A DNA stretch of 64,000 nt from Lewinellaceae bacterium (GTDB lineage: Bacteria > Bacteroidota > Bacteroidia > Chitinophagales > Saprospiraceae), in NCBI GenBank assembly GCA_020636405.1, contig JACJXW010000004.1, forward strand, positions 3,584,001-3,648,000, given 5' to 3'. Positions within the stretch are counted from its first letter, which is position 1, and the number at the start of each line of letters is the position of its first letter. Below are positions 25,052 to 33,900 of this stretch, piece by piece. The notes under the pieces were generated by a model. It was not told the origin of the DNA. It worked only from the letters and a program-made list of their open reading frames with translations, and ran no database searches. The position numbers and the translations under genes are program-made.

Positions 25052-25404
25052 GGATTAAAGATATGGCATTGAGCGTAATGCAATGCCCGGGTTAAAATAG
25101 TAATTATTCAAATGCCGTCTAAATTTTTTCCTTTTTTGGCAAACGAAGAGCCGGTAAAAAGGCGGCTGAAACGGCACATTAACCAACTCCCCGGCCAAGG
25201 GGCGCACATACCCTAAAGGACTGTAGCTGATTACCGGGGAATTTTAGGGTAAATGCCTTTGTTCTGAAAAAAAATTAGACGCAGAGCCCGAATTCATCGT
25301 TTGGGGCTGGAATGTTATTCCCGGTACTTGGATAGTTGTTTGTTGCATTTTGTACTTTTGCGTTGAAAACGACTTCCTGTATAATGGAATAGGTGGAGTG
25401 TTTA
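25052..25404. other. Divergent intergenic region, sensor kinase / folE
   Basis: About 350 bp. The right third carries the folE promoter (25328-25360). I see no open frame, hairpin or known riboswitch. The left part is AT-rich near the kinase start and probably contains its promoter, but no TAnnTTTG match stands out there. Confidence 0.5.
25328..25360 (+). promoter_or_regulatory. folE promoter (TTG-N22-TACTTTTG)
   Basis: TTG at 25328-25330 and a perfect TAnnTTTG box at 25353-25360, 22 bp apart. Predicted start of transcription about 25367, leaving a leader of roughly 40 nt before the ATG at 25405. Confidence 0.6.
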
Positions 25405-26022
25405 ATGGAAAAAAGACGAGGATCCATGTCAACTAACAATTCTGAGAATAGCGAGAGCGCGATGCTGGACAGCCTGGTTACGGATTTTGAATCGGTCCTC
25501 AGGGCATTGGGGGAAGACCCCACTCGGGAGGGCCTGTCCAAGACGCCGGAGCGGGCAGCCAAGGCAATGAAGTTCCTCACCCGGGGATATGAACAAGATG
25601 CCGAGGCGATCCTGCGGTCTGCCATGTTCAGGGAAGATTATAGCGAGATGGTGATCGTCAAAGATATTGAGTTGTATTCCCTATGCGAACATCATATCCT
25701 TCCTTTCTTTGGCAAGGCCCATGTGGCTTATATTCCCAATGGCTACATCGTCGGCCTGAGTAAGATACCTCGGGTCATTGATGTCTTTGCCCGACGCCTG
25801 CAGGTACAGGAGCGGCTAACCGATCAGATCCTCCATTGCATCCAGGACACCCTAAATCCGCTGGGAGCGGCAATTGTCATTGAGGCCCGCCACATGTGCA
25901 TGATGATGAGGGGGGTCCAGAAACAGAATTCCATCACGACTACTTCTGCTTTTACCGGCGAGTTCCAACGGGTGGAAACACGTAATGAATTTCTCAACCT
26001 AATCGGTTCCAAATTGCTATAA
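25405..26022 (+). CDS. folE: GTP cyclohydrolase I
   Basis: Opens GTP to dihydroneopterin triphosphate, the first step of folate and tetrahydrobiopterin synthesis. Zinc ligands are visible in SLCEHHILPFFGK and in HMCMMMRG, with substrate-site residues around GLSKIPRVIDVFARRLQVQERLT. Start is uncertain: ATG at 25405 is preceded by GGTGGAG, while ATG at 25426 is preceded by GACGAGG; both give normal lengths (205 or 198 residues). fabD follows by 28 bp. Confidence 0.96.
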   Translation: MEKRRGSMSTNNSENSESAMLDSLVTDFESVLRALGEDPTREGLSKTPERAAKAMKFLTRGYEQDAEAILRSAMFREDYSEMVIVKDIELYSLCEHHILPFFGKAHVAYIPNGYIVGLSKIPRVIDVFARRLQVQERLTDQILHCIQDTLNPLGAAIVIEARHMCMMMRGVQKQNSITTTSAFTGEFQRVETRNEFLNLIGSKLL

Positions 26023-26050
26023 ACCGTTTCGAAAAATCAAACTTTAAACT

Positions 26051-26929
26051 ATGAAAGCCTACGTATTTCCCGGACAGGGCTCCCAGTTCGAAGGGATGGG
26101 AAAAGATATGTACGACAGCTCCGAGGTGGCTCGGGCGTTGATGGAAACCGCTAATGAGATCCTTGGTTTCAGAATAACCGATGTGATGTTCGAGGGCAGT
26201 GCCGATGACCTGAAACAGACCCGGGTCACCCAACCTGCCATTTTCCTTCATTCCATCACCAAGGCCAGGATGGCGGGCGATGCCTTCCTTCCGGATGCAG
26301 TAGCCGGCCATTCGCTGGGCGAGTTTTCTGCTCTGGTAGCTGCCGGAGCGCTCTCCTTTGAAGAAGGGCTCCAACTCGTTTACAACCGCGCCCTGGCGAT
26401 GCAGAAGGCCTGTGAGGCTGTTGAAAGCACTATGGCAGCTATTCTGGGGCTCGAGGACGAAGTCGTGGAGCAGGTATGCAGCGATATAGCAGAGCTGGTG
26501 GTGCCTGCTAATTACAACAGCCCGGGGCAATTGGTTATTTCCGGCACGGTTGCCGGAGTAGGCCAGGCCGTGGCAAAGCTGAATGAGGCCGGCGCCCGCC
26601 GTGCAATTGTCCTGCAGGTGGGAGGCGCTTTTCATTCTCCGCTGATGCAGCCCGCCAAAGAAGAATTGCAGGCAGCCATCGAGAAGGCTCGCTTCAGCGC
26701 CCCTTCCTGCCCGGTTTACCAAAATGTAGATGCCCTGCCCCAAAAGGACCCCGAACAGATACAAGCAAACCTTATCGCCCAACTGACAGCTCCGGTACGC
26801 TGGACGCAGACTATGAAAAATATGATCGGTGACGGCGTTACGGAGTTTATCGAAGTAGGGGGCACCGGGGCCACGCTCCAGGGGCTTGTGAAGAAAATTG
26901 ACCGAAAATTCCCGACCAGTTCTCTGTAG
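26051..26929 (+). CDS. fabD: Malonyl-CoA:ACP transacylase
   Basis: 292 residues, the enzyme that loads malonyl groups onto acyl carrier protein for fatty-acid synthesis. The sequence shows GQGSQ at the N-terminus, the nucleophile elbow GHSLGE (serine near 91), the arginine in NRALAMQ, and the catalytic histidine in GAFHSPLM. All residues of the active site are present. It sits 28 bp after folE and 140 bp before the YqgE gene; no other fab genes are in the window. Confidence 0.96.
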   Translation: MKAYVFPGQGSQFEGMGKDMYDSSEVARALMETANEILGFRITDVMFEGSADDLKQTRVTQPAIFLHSITKARMAGDAFLPDAVAGHSLGEFSALVAAGALSFEEGLQLVYNRALAMQKACEAVESTMAAILGLEDEVVEQVCSDIAELVVPANYNSPGQLVISGTVAGVGQAVAKLNEAGARRAIVLQVGGAFHSPLMQPAKEELQAAIEKARFSAPSCPVYQNVDALPQKDPEQIQANLIAQLTAPVRWTQTMKNMIGDGVTEFIEVGGTGATLQGLVKKIDRKFPTSSL

Positions 26930-27069
26930 GATATATCATTTTACCCTGACCAGAGTTGCTTTTTTTGAAAGAAGGCTTGATATTAGGGCAGCTATTGACT
27001 ATGGTATTGAACCATATTGGGCCTTCAGGGGGTTTATTTAAGTACATTAATTTACGAAAGCACTCATTC

Positions 27070-27627
27070 ATGGTAGGACAAGAGGTTTCCAGCGGAAAAG
27101 TATTACTGGCGGAGCCATTTATGCTTGACCCCAACTTCAAGCGTTCTGCAGTGTTGCTATGTGAACACAGCGAAGAAGGCAGCGTTGGGTTCATCATGAA
27201 CAAACCTCTCAGTATGCGCATCGATGAACTCATCGATGGTTTTCCGGAGTTCGATTCCGAGGTGTTCTTCGGAGGGCCGGTACAGACCGATACAATCCAC
27301 TATATTCACAATGTGGGAAGCCTGGTGGAAGAAAGTATTAAAGTGGCCGATGGCGTTTACTGGGGCGGAGACTTTGAAAAGTTGAAGTTCCTGATCTCTT
27401 CTAACCTTATCCTGCCCCAGAACATTCGGTTCTTTGTCGGTTATTCAGGGTGGTCAGAAGGGCAACTGAAAGACGAAATGGTCTACGGCTCGTGGGTTCT
27501 GGCCGAAATGGACGCCAATTATCTCTTCAAATTAGAACCTAAAAAACTCTGGACCCAGGCCATGTACAACAAGGGGGATGCCTACACGGTCATTGCACAA
27601 ATGCCGGAAGCCTCCAACTGGAACTAA
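27070..27627 (+). CDS. YqgE/AlgH family protein (DUF179)
   Basis: 185 residues. The start at 27070 (MVGQEVSSGKVLLAEPFML) matches the family N-terminus; the frame is open from 26956 but that extension is not family-like. Recognisable family wording: FKRSAVLLCEHSEEGSVGFIMNKPL, FFGGPVQTDTIHYIHN and GYSGWSEGQLKDEM. The family is widespread, AlgH was first linked to alginate regulation, and biochemical function is unknown. A strong 16-bp terminator follows. Confidence 0.92.
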   Translation: MVGQEVSSGKVLLAEPFMLDPNFKRSAVLLCEHSEEGSVGFIMNKPLSMRIDELIDGFPEFDSEVFFGGPVQTDTIHYIHNVGSLVEESIKVADGVYWGGDFEKLKFLISSNLILPQNIRFFVGYSGWSEGQLKDEMVYGSWVLAEMDANYLFKLEPKKLWTQAMYNKGDAYTVIAQMPEASNWN

Positions 27628-27646
27628 ATTTTCATTACATCGAACA

Positions 27647-27690
27647 ACGAAAAACCCCTCAGCGGATCGCTCCACTGAGGGGTTTTTCGT
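27647..27690. terminator. Bidirectional terminator, YqgE gene / M23 gene
   Basis: Perfect 16-bp stem ACGAAAAACCCCTCAG / CTGAGGGGTTTTTCGT with a 12-nt loop, T runs on both strands, between convergent genes. Confidence 0.92.
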
Positions 27691-27724
27691 TTTGTTTTGA
27701 TGTATATAACTCGATTGTTCAGGA

Positions 27725-29071
27725 TCAGGGGTTCCCTTTTTCCACGGAAACGGAAGCGCCTTCTGCTTTAACTGTGCTGGCCTTTTCCAGCATGGCCAGG
27801 TATTGATCGCGTAAAGCAGTGAAACTAGGCATATCTTCTTCAGGAAGGGGTTTGGCCGGAGGGAATTTCAGGTTGAGATGGTTAACCTGCTTGCCTTTTT
27901 TCCAAAAGCGGAAACAAACATGCGGGCCTGTTGCCAGCCCGGTAGAGCCAACATAACCAATGACCTGTCCTTGCTTGACATGCGCACCTGATTTTATACC
28001 CTGAGCGAACTTCTGCATATGCAGGTATTGGGTCTGGTAGGTATCATCATGCTTGATCTTGACGAAATTTCCATTGCCTTTGGTATAGGACGCCTTGAGA
28101 ACAACGCCATCCCCGACAGCATAGATCGGCGTGCCATAGGGTGCTGCGTAATCCGTCCCGTAATGGGGCCTGGCCCGCTTCAGGATCGGGTGAAAGCGGT
28201 TCAGGTTGTAGTAGGACGAGATACGGGAATATTTCACTGGAGACTTCAGGAATCCCCGCTTCATGGGGCGGCCTTCAAGGTCGTAATACCCATCGGTTTT
28301 CCCGTTATCGAAATAAATAGCATGGTATTCATTATTGCCGGTCTTGTAGTAGGCGGCATGCACCTGCCCAATGCCTACCTCTTCCCCCTCAATGAACTTT
28401 TGTTCGTAGACCAGCCTGAACTCGTCGTTTTTCTGAAGGTGGTGAAAGTCTATTGACCACTGCAGGGCGTCCTCCATTTTGTCTGCAAGGTCGTAACTCA
28501 GGCCCTGCCCGACGATGGCGTTCCACAGAGAGGTTTCCAGCGTACCAGTTGCCGACTTGATCTCTGTAGTTACTTCGCGCTCATGACGGGATACTTTGTT
28601 TTCCCCTTTAAGCTCGAAAACGACATACTCGTATACATTGGGTTCGTAAATGAGATATTCCGCCCGCTGGGTGCTGTCTTTGGTCAAAATGGTATAAGGT
28701 TTACCAACTCTAAGGTGTTTTACATCGAAAACATCTTTGGAATTGGCAACGATCTGCTCAATAGAGGGATAGTCGACCTGCTGTGCCAACAATATATCTC
28801 CCAGGTATTGTCCAGGGCGAATGGTTCTTTCCAGTAACTGAAAAGTATCGATGGCGAATCCGTATTTGAGGGTAGGTACCGTTACGGGGAAGGAGCCCAG
28901 TTCGATGGGTTTTTCAGAGGCAACGAGGGAAGCCTGAAGCTTCTCTTTAATATCGGCACTGAAATAGAACAGCGTTCCTCCGATTAAGAGTGCCGATATG
29001 GTTGAAATTCCGATCTTAAGTAGGTTCCGGTTTCTTTGTAGAATTTGGGTAAACGACTCTGGCAAATCCAC
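27725..29071 (-). CDS. M23 family peptidase with HxC in place of HxH
   Basis: 448 residues. One membrane helix (about 19-38) anchors a periplasmic protein with a long mid-region and a C-terminal LytM-like peptidase domain (about 285-400), which should cut peptidoglycan stems or cross-bridges. Ligand and catalytic positions: N291, H303-x3-D307 (HYGTDY), H351 in YLHM and H384 in TGPHVC. The usual HxH second histidine, a zinc ligand, is Cys386. The mid-region resembles that of MepM-type enzymes. Because Cys can also bind zinc, I do not call it dead. Confidence 0.88.
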   Translation of the reverse strand: MDLPESFTQILQRNRNLLKIGISTISALLIGGTLFYFSADIKEKLQASLVASEKPIELGSFPVTVPTLKYGFAIDTFQLLERTIRPGQYLGDILLAQQVDYPSIEQIVANSKDVFDVKHLRVGKPYTILTKDSTQRAEYLIYEPNVYEYVVFELKGENKVSRHEREVTTEIKSATGTLETSLWNAIVGQGLSYDLADKMEDALQWSIDFHHLQKNDEFRLVYEQKFIEGEEVGIGQVHAAYYKTGNNEYHAIYFDNGKTDGYYDLEGRPMKRGFLKSPVKYSRISSYYNLNRFHPILKRARPHYGTDYAAPYGTPIYAVGDGVVLKASYTKGNGNFVKIKHDDTYQTQYLHMQKFAQGIKSGAHVKQGQVIGYVGSTGLATGPHVCFRFWKKGKQVNHLNLKFPPAKPLPEEDMPSFTALRDQYLAMLEKASTVKAEGASVSVEKGNP

Positions 29072-29434
29072 TTTCTCATGATTTAGTTAAACAATCGCGT
29101 TACAAGTGTGGCAAATCAACCCATCCGGAGTACTTGAGGCTCCGCTCATCTTTCGTAAATATAGTTTTTGGGTTGAAGCGCCTGATGTGCATGGGATTGC
29201 TTTCTGCTCTAATATTAATTGCCGTGCTTGCAAATATAGAATTGCATCCCAATTGCACCTAATGAAATTTGTTAAAACTGCGGTTTTAGCACCTTTTTGT
29301 GGAAAACTTTTTTGTTTCAGCCTTATTTTTTGACATTTTTTTTGCTGATAAGCCTTTTTGTACTCCATTTTTTCAATGAGAAAGGCTTTCCTGAATTAAT
29401 CCTTACCTTTGCCTCCAAACTGAACAAGGGACTT
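29072..29434. other. Divergent intergenic region, M23 peptidase / purM
   Basis: About 360 AT-rich bp. On the minus strand a TATATTTG box at 29231-29238 could drive the peptidase gene with a leader of about 155 nt. On the plus strand a TACCTTTG lies at 29404-29411, just before purM. No open frame longer than a few dozen codons with a plausible start, and no recognised riboswitch. Confidence 0.45.
29404..29411 (+). promoter_or_regulatory. -7 box for purM (TACCTTTG)
   Basis: TACCTTTG 23 bp before the ATG at 29435, giving a very short leader. It also argues against the upstream in-frame ORF opening at 29297. Confidence 0.55.
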
Positions 29435-30607
29435 ATGCCTGAACCATCCAAATACGGACTGAGAGGGGTATCCGCCACTAAAGAAGAGGTGCATGCCGCC
29501 ATAAAAAATCTTGATAAAGGTTTATATCCCAATGCTTTCTGTAAAATTCTCCCGGATGTGGCGGCCGGCGACCCCGGCTACTGCAACCTGATGCATGCCG
29601 ATACAGCTGGCACCAAGGGAAGCCTTGCTTATCTCTATTGGAAAGAAACCGGAGACCTTTCTGTATGGGAAGGGATCGCCCAGGATGCTATAGTTATGAA
29701 CCTCGATGACATGGCATGTGTTGGTTGTACGGATAACATCCTGTTGTCCTCCACCATCGGCCGCAATAAAAACCTCATCTCTGCAGAAGTGATCAGTGCG
29801 ATCATCAACTTTGCCGGACGATTCGCAGAAAAAATGGCAGAATACGGCATCGGTATTCACCTGGCAGGAGGGGAGACGGCTGACGTGGGCGATATCGTCC
29901 GAACCATCGACGTCGGCTACACCGCTTTTGCACGCATGAAACGATCGGCCCTGATCGTCAATAATATTCAGGCGGGTGATAGGATTGTTGGCCTGGCATC
30001 CTATGGCAGGGCTTCTTACGAAACGGCTTACAATGGCGGCATGGGCAGCAATGGGTTAACTTCTGCCCGCCATGATGTCTTTCATCACCTCTACGCTAAA
30101 AAGTATCCGGAAAGTTATGACCCGCAGACGCCGCAAGAAGTGGTTTATGTGGGTAGCAAAAAATTAACGGATGAGATTGATGTTGGCGGGCAAACCGTCA
30201 CTGTTGGCAAACTGGTGCTCTCGCCGACCCGTACTTACCTTCCGGTGCTGAAAAAGCTGCTGGAAGCGTTAAAGGGCCAGATCCACGGCCTGATCCACAA
30301 TACCGGAGGCGGGCAAACCAAGGTGCTCAACTTCGTGGAGAATAAAACCATTATTAAGGACAACTTGCTTCCTCTTCCGCCCTTATTCCAACTGATCCGT
30401 GAAGAATCCGGAACGGATTGGAGGGAAATGTACCAGGTGTTCAATATGGGCTGCCGCCTGGAGGTTTACCTGCCGGAAGAACATGCCCAGGAAGTGATCG
30501 ATATCGCGAGAGAATTCCAGATTGATGCCCAGGTGGTCGGCAGGGTAGAGGAGGGAAAAGGAAACAGTTTAGTCCTCAAAAGCCCCTACGGAGAGTTTGT
30601 GTATTGA
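29435..30607 (+). CDS. purM: Phosphoribosylformylglycinamidine cyclo-ligase (AIR synthase), Bacteroidota type
   Basis: 390 residues of the longer PurM type seen in Bacteroidota. It closes FGAM to AIR in purine synthesis using ATP. Visible are HADTAGTKGSLAYLYWKETG, GIAQDAIVMNLDDMACVGC, SSTIGRNK, the HLAGGETADVGD glycine loop and GMGSNGLTSARHDVF. The start at 29435 follows a TACCTTTG box by 23 bp; upstream extension would be hydrophobic and unlike the family. All key motifs look intact, unlike the PurL-like protein at 35891-38089. nth follows by 72 bp. Confidence 0.93.
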   Translation: MPEPSKYGLRGVSATKEEVHAAIKNLDKGLYPNAFCKILPDVAAGDPGYCNLMHADTAGTKGSLAYLYWKETGDLSVWEGIAQDAIVMNLDDMACVGCTDNILLSSTIGRNKNLISAEVISAIINFAGRFAEKMAEYGIGIHLAGGETADVGDIVRTIDVGYTAFARMKRSALIVNNIQAGDRIVGLASYGRASYETAYNGGMGSNGLTSARHDVFHHLYAKKYPESYDPQTPQEVVYVGSKKLTDEIDVGGQTVTVGKLVLSPTRTYLPVLKKLLEALKGQIHGLIHNTGGGQTKVLNFVENKTIIKDNLLPLPPLFQLIREESGTDWREMYQVFNMGCRLEVYLPEEHAQEVIDIAREFQIDAQVVGRVEEGKGNSLVLKSPYGEFVY

Positions 30608-30679
30608 AGTGTGGATACTTTATCCTGAATTGGCTTCAAAGAGCCCTTGACATTTCCATGTAACCATCTAAATTTCCAG

Positions 30680-31324
30680 ATGAGCCGCATCAGCAAAAAG
30701 GAAAAAGCAAAAGCTATAGCTGAAATACTGGAAGAACTGTATCCTGTAGTTCCTATTCCGTTGAACCACCAGGACCCGTACACCCTTCTGGTGGCAGTCC
30801 TCCTTTCGGCCCAGTGCACGGATGAACGGGTCAATAAAGTTACCCCGCATCTTTTCGCGCTGGCCGATAACCCCTATGACATGGCGGAACAAACCGTAGA
30901 GGATATTGAAACCATCATTCGGCCCTGCGGCCTTGCTCCGCGTAAGTCGCAGGCTATCTACGGCCTTTCCAATATTCTTGTCGAAAAATATGGCGGACAG
31001 GTACCTCGGGATATGGATGCCCTGGAAGCCCTGCCTGGAGTAGGGCATAAAACGGCCTCGGTTGTCATGTCCCAGGCTTTTGGTGTACCTGCTTTCCCGG
31101 TTGATACCCACATCCATCGCCTGGCTTACCGCTGGACACTGAGCACCGGCAAAAATGTGGAAAAAACAGAAGCCGACCTGAAAAAGGTATTCCCAAAAGA
31201 AAAATGGAACAAGTTGCACTTGCAGATCATCTATTTCGGCCGGGAGTACTGCCCGGCAAGGGGCCACAACCCTAAAGAATGCCCGGTCTGCAGCAAGTAT
31301 GGACGGAAGAGCCTTTTTAAGTGA
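30680..31324 (+). CDS. nth: Endonuclease III (Nth-like) with incomplete Fe-S cysteine set
   Basis: 214-residue DNA glycosylase/AP lyase for oxidised pyrimidines. The helix-hairpin-helix and catalytic residues are LPGVGHKTASVVM (Lys124) and PVDTHIHR (Asp142), both intact, with SAQCTDERVN earlier. The classical C-x6-C-x2-C-x5-C cluster at the end is not complete: the sequence is C191-x9-C201-x2-C204, and the protein ends ten residues later with no fourth cysteine. The cluster may be absent or differently bound. Start at 30680 (MSRISKKEK) chosen as family-like. Confidence 0.9.
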   Translation: MSRISKKEKAKAIAEILEELYPVVPIPLNHQDPYTLLVAVLLSAQCTDERVNKVTPHLFALADNPYDMAEQTVEDIETIIRPCGLAPRKSQAIYGLSNILVEKYGGQVPRDMDALEALPGVGHKTASVVMSQAFGVPAFPVDTHIHRLAYRWTLSTGKNVEKTEADLKKVFPKEKWNKLHLQIIYFGREYCPARGHNPKECPVCSKYGRKSLFK

Positions 31325-31369
31325 CCGCGCATTGTGGCCATACCAAACGGCCATTGGGTAGAATTCAAT

Positions 31370-33883
31370 TCAGAAAGGATACCCAAATCCCAGGTTGAAC
31401 GAAACGATATCCGTGAATTTCAGCCCGCTGCGCCCTCCGCTTTCCCGGAAGTCTCGGAACCAGTAGTCCTGCCAATTGCCCCGGCCGTTGTCGGAAGGCA
31501 AGGGAGTGGGGTGCCTCAATTTGGCCGCCATATCCAACCGGAGGATGAAATAGGAGAAATCCAGCCGTAAACCAAAGCCTCCACCAATGGCGATTTGTTT
31601 GTAAAAGGGCTCATTGGTGTATACGACGTTCTCCCCCATATTATCCGTACAGCTGTACTGCCTGCCCCGGAGCAGGAACTGTGACCCACACCGGGCGGTA
31701 TCCCGCCTGAACGTCCAGATGTTGCCAGCGTCGAGGAAAAAGGCGCCATTGACCACCCAGAAAATATTGAAACGATATTCCAGGTTGGCTTCCAGTCGGA
31801 TATCACCTGACTGGTAAAGGCGGGTATTGAAGGTGCGGTCAAAGGAGAGGGTGTCCTCAAAGGAGCCGGGGCCAAGCCCACGGGGCGCCCATGCCCTTAT
31901 GCTATTAGGGCCACCGGCATAGAACTGTTTGACATAGGGTACGTCGGTGGTATATCCGAAAGGCCGGGCTATCCCGGCGGCAACCCGTCCGGCAAGGGAA
32001 CGTTTGGTAGAGTAAGACCAGTATTTCCTTAGGTCCACCTGGGTACGCACATACTGGGAAAAGTCAACCCGAACCCCTTCTTTGAAGCGGAGGCGCAGCG
32101 TGTCAGGTTCCAGGGCAAAGGCATTATAGATGACGTTGCCGGCCCAAACCTCGGCCCCGGCGAGCTCCAGATTGAAACCTATGTAGTGAGAATTGCCCCT
32201 GCGATTAGGGCGCGCGTTGTGTACGAAATTGAGGTCACGGAAAAGGAAGCTCACAAAGAGCTGTTCACCAAACGACCGTTCCAGGAATGGGTTGACATCG
32301 AGGATGGAATCGAATCGGAGCTCAGTGGTCGGCTGCAGATAATCCAATCCTAAATGATTGATTATCAGTCGCTGGTTGCGCTTCCTCGGAAAATCGAAAC
32401 CGAATGTGCCAGTGAGTAGGTTGTATCGGTAGAAGTCAAGAATGAGCAGATAGTTGTAACTGGCGGAAAGCCGCGTTGCGGCACTTTCCTGCATGGATTT
32501 ATAAAAATTATCATTGACGAACAACTCATGCTTGCCTACCTTCGGGCGGTTGAGCCGCCCCCATATGCCAAGGTAGTCCACGAATCTCGGGAGGTATAAG
32601 TCCGTTTGGAGGCGGATATCCACCGTGTTCCAGAACCGTTTTTCGGCAATAGCACTAGGGGCGGGGTTGAATTCAACACCGGCTGAAAAATCCGTGATCA
32701 GCAGCTCGGCGCCTTTGAGCAGGTTGCGGTTGCGCAGAGAAGGGCTGGCGGTAAGGCCAATCAGGTTGCCTGCCCCGGAGGCGCTTCGGCTGGCGTAGTT
32801 GAGCTCGAAGTCCAGGCCCAGTTCCATCTTTTTGTGCTGGGTGAGCTCTATCCGGATGTCAAGCAAGCTGGGGTCTTCCGGGTCGGGTTCGGGTTTGAGG
32901 CGAACAAAACGAAAGGCGCCCAGGGCCGTAAGCTGCTGATTGGTAAGGTCAAAATCTCTCTGGTTGTAAAGCGTGTTCTGCCGGATAAAAAGGTTCTCTA
33001 GAATGGCCTCGGGCTTTATCCTGAAATAGGGCCGAGGAGAGCGAAAAAGCACACCGTTGATTTCCGTATCGTAGAGCAAGGTATCTTCCTGGCCGGGGAT
33101 ATAGTCCATATAGACGGTAATGTCGTCGATGGTATAAGCCTGGTGGACACTGTCTTCCAGAGGGGGCAGGACTTCAAGGTACAACCGGGCCTTTTTATCT
33201 GCCACCGTTGTGTCCGCTTCCAGTGGGGCGACAGAGTTGGCGTAGAAATTGGCATAGCCGTGGTTGCGCAGATACTGGACAATGCGGTCCCTCTCGCGGT
33301 CGTACAAGCTTCCGTCGATCCCGGCGCCGGGGCTCAACAGGGTGCGGCCGGCGATTTCCTGAAGGATGATATTGATCAGGCTGTCTTCACTGAAAAAGAG
33401 CGTGGTATCGATGGTAAACTGCCGGCGGGGTTCTACGTGGTAGGTGATGTAGATTTTCTTTTTTCGGACATCCGGCACTGCAAAAACATTGGCATTGAAA
33501 AATCCTTTATACTGCAGATAGAACTTCATAGACTCTTCGGTAGCCTCAGTCAGCTTAGGGTCGTAAATTGCCGGCGGCTCGGCAATGACCCGTTGTTGCC
33601 AGCGGTCGAACTTCGTGGTGTCATTAGGATCCTGAGTGACGAAGTAGAACCATTCCCTTGGGATAAAGAAGAACTTACCATTCTCATTTTGCTTGTAAAG
33701 AGTGGAGAGTTCGTACTTCAATTCCCGTTTCCGGTTGATGTTACCCTTGCTTTTTAGCTTGATGCTGTTACCTTTGAGTAAGTACTGGTCGGCGGAAAGA
33801 TACTTGGAGGTATTGCATGCCGATAGCAGGAACACTGCCATTATTAATCCGAATATGTATTTTGCATGGTGCTTTATAGACAT
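31370..33883 (-). CDS. TamL-like BamA/TamA family outer-membrane lipoprotein
   Basis: 837 residues. The start at 33883 gives a lipoprotein signal (IFGLIMAVFLLSAC, Cys23) before NTSKYLSADQYLL. POTRA-like modules occupy about residues 25-380 (for example VEPRRQFTIDTTLFF, and IKPEAILENLFIRQNTLYNQRDFDLTNQQLTALGAF). A 16-strand Omp85 barrel follows, with FYAGGPNSIRAWAPRGLGPGS as the conserved lid-lock-type motif and a terminal strand ending in F. TamL is the Bacteroidota lipoprotein form of TamA, acting with TamB in outer-membrane lipid or protein delivery. No tamB is adjacent. Confidence 0.9.
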   Translation of the reverse strand: MSIKHHAKYIFGLIMAVFLLSACNTSKYLSADQYLLKGNSIKLKSKGNINRKRELKYELSTLYKQNENGKFFFIPREWFYFVTQDPNDTTKFDRWQQRVIAEPPAIYDPKLTEATEESMKFYLQYKGFFNANVFAVPDVRKKKIYITYHVEPRRQFTIDTTLFFSEDSLINIILQEIAGRTLLSPGAGIDGSLYDRERDRIVQYLRNHGYANFYANSVAPLEADTTVADKKARLYLEVLPPLEDSVHQAYTIDDITVYMDYIPGQEDTLLYDTEINGVLFRSPRPYFRIKPEAILENLFIRQNTLYNQRDFDLTNQQLTALGAFRFVRLKPEPDPEDPSLLDIRIELTQHKKMELGLDFELNYASRSASGAGNLIGLTASPSLRNRNLLKGAELLITDFSAGVEFNPAPSAIAEKRFWNTVDIRLQTDLYLPRFVDYLGIWGRLNRPKVGKHELFVNDNFYKSMQESAATRLSASYNYLLILDFYRYNLLTGTFGFDFPRKRNQRLIINHLGLDYLQPTTELRFDSILDVNPFLERSFGEQLFVSFLFRDLNFVHNARPNRRGNSHYIGFNLELAGAEVWAGNVIYNAFALEPDTLRLRFKEGVRVDFSQYVRTQVDLRKYWSYSTKRSLAGRVAAGIARPFGYTTDVPYVKQFYAGGPNSIRAWAPRGLGPGSFEDTLSFDRTFNTRLYQSGDIRLEANLEYRFNIFWVVNGAFFLDAGNIWTFRRDTARCGSQFLLRGRQYSCTDNMGENVVYTNEPFYKQIAIGGGFGLRLDFSYFILRLDMAAKLRHPTPLPSDNGRGNWQDYWFRDFRESGGRSGLKFTDIVSFNLGFGYPF

Positions 33884-33900
33884 CGCAATATCAATTCCTG

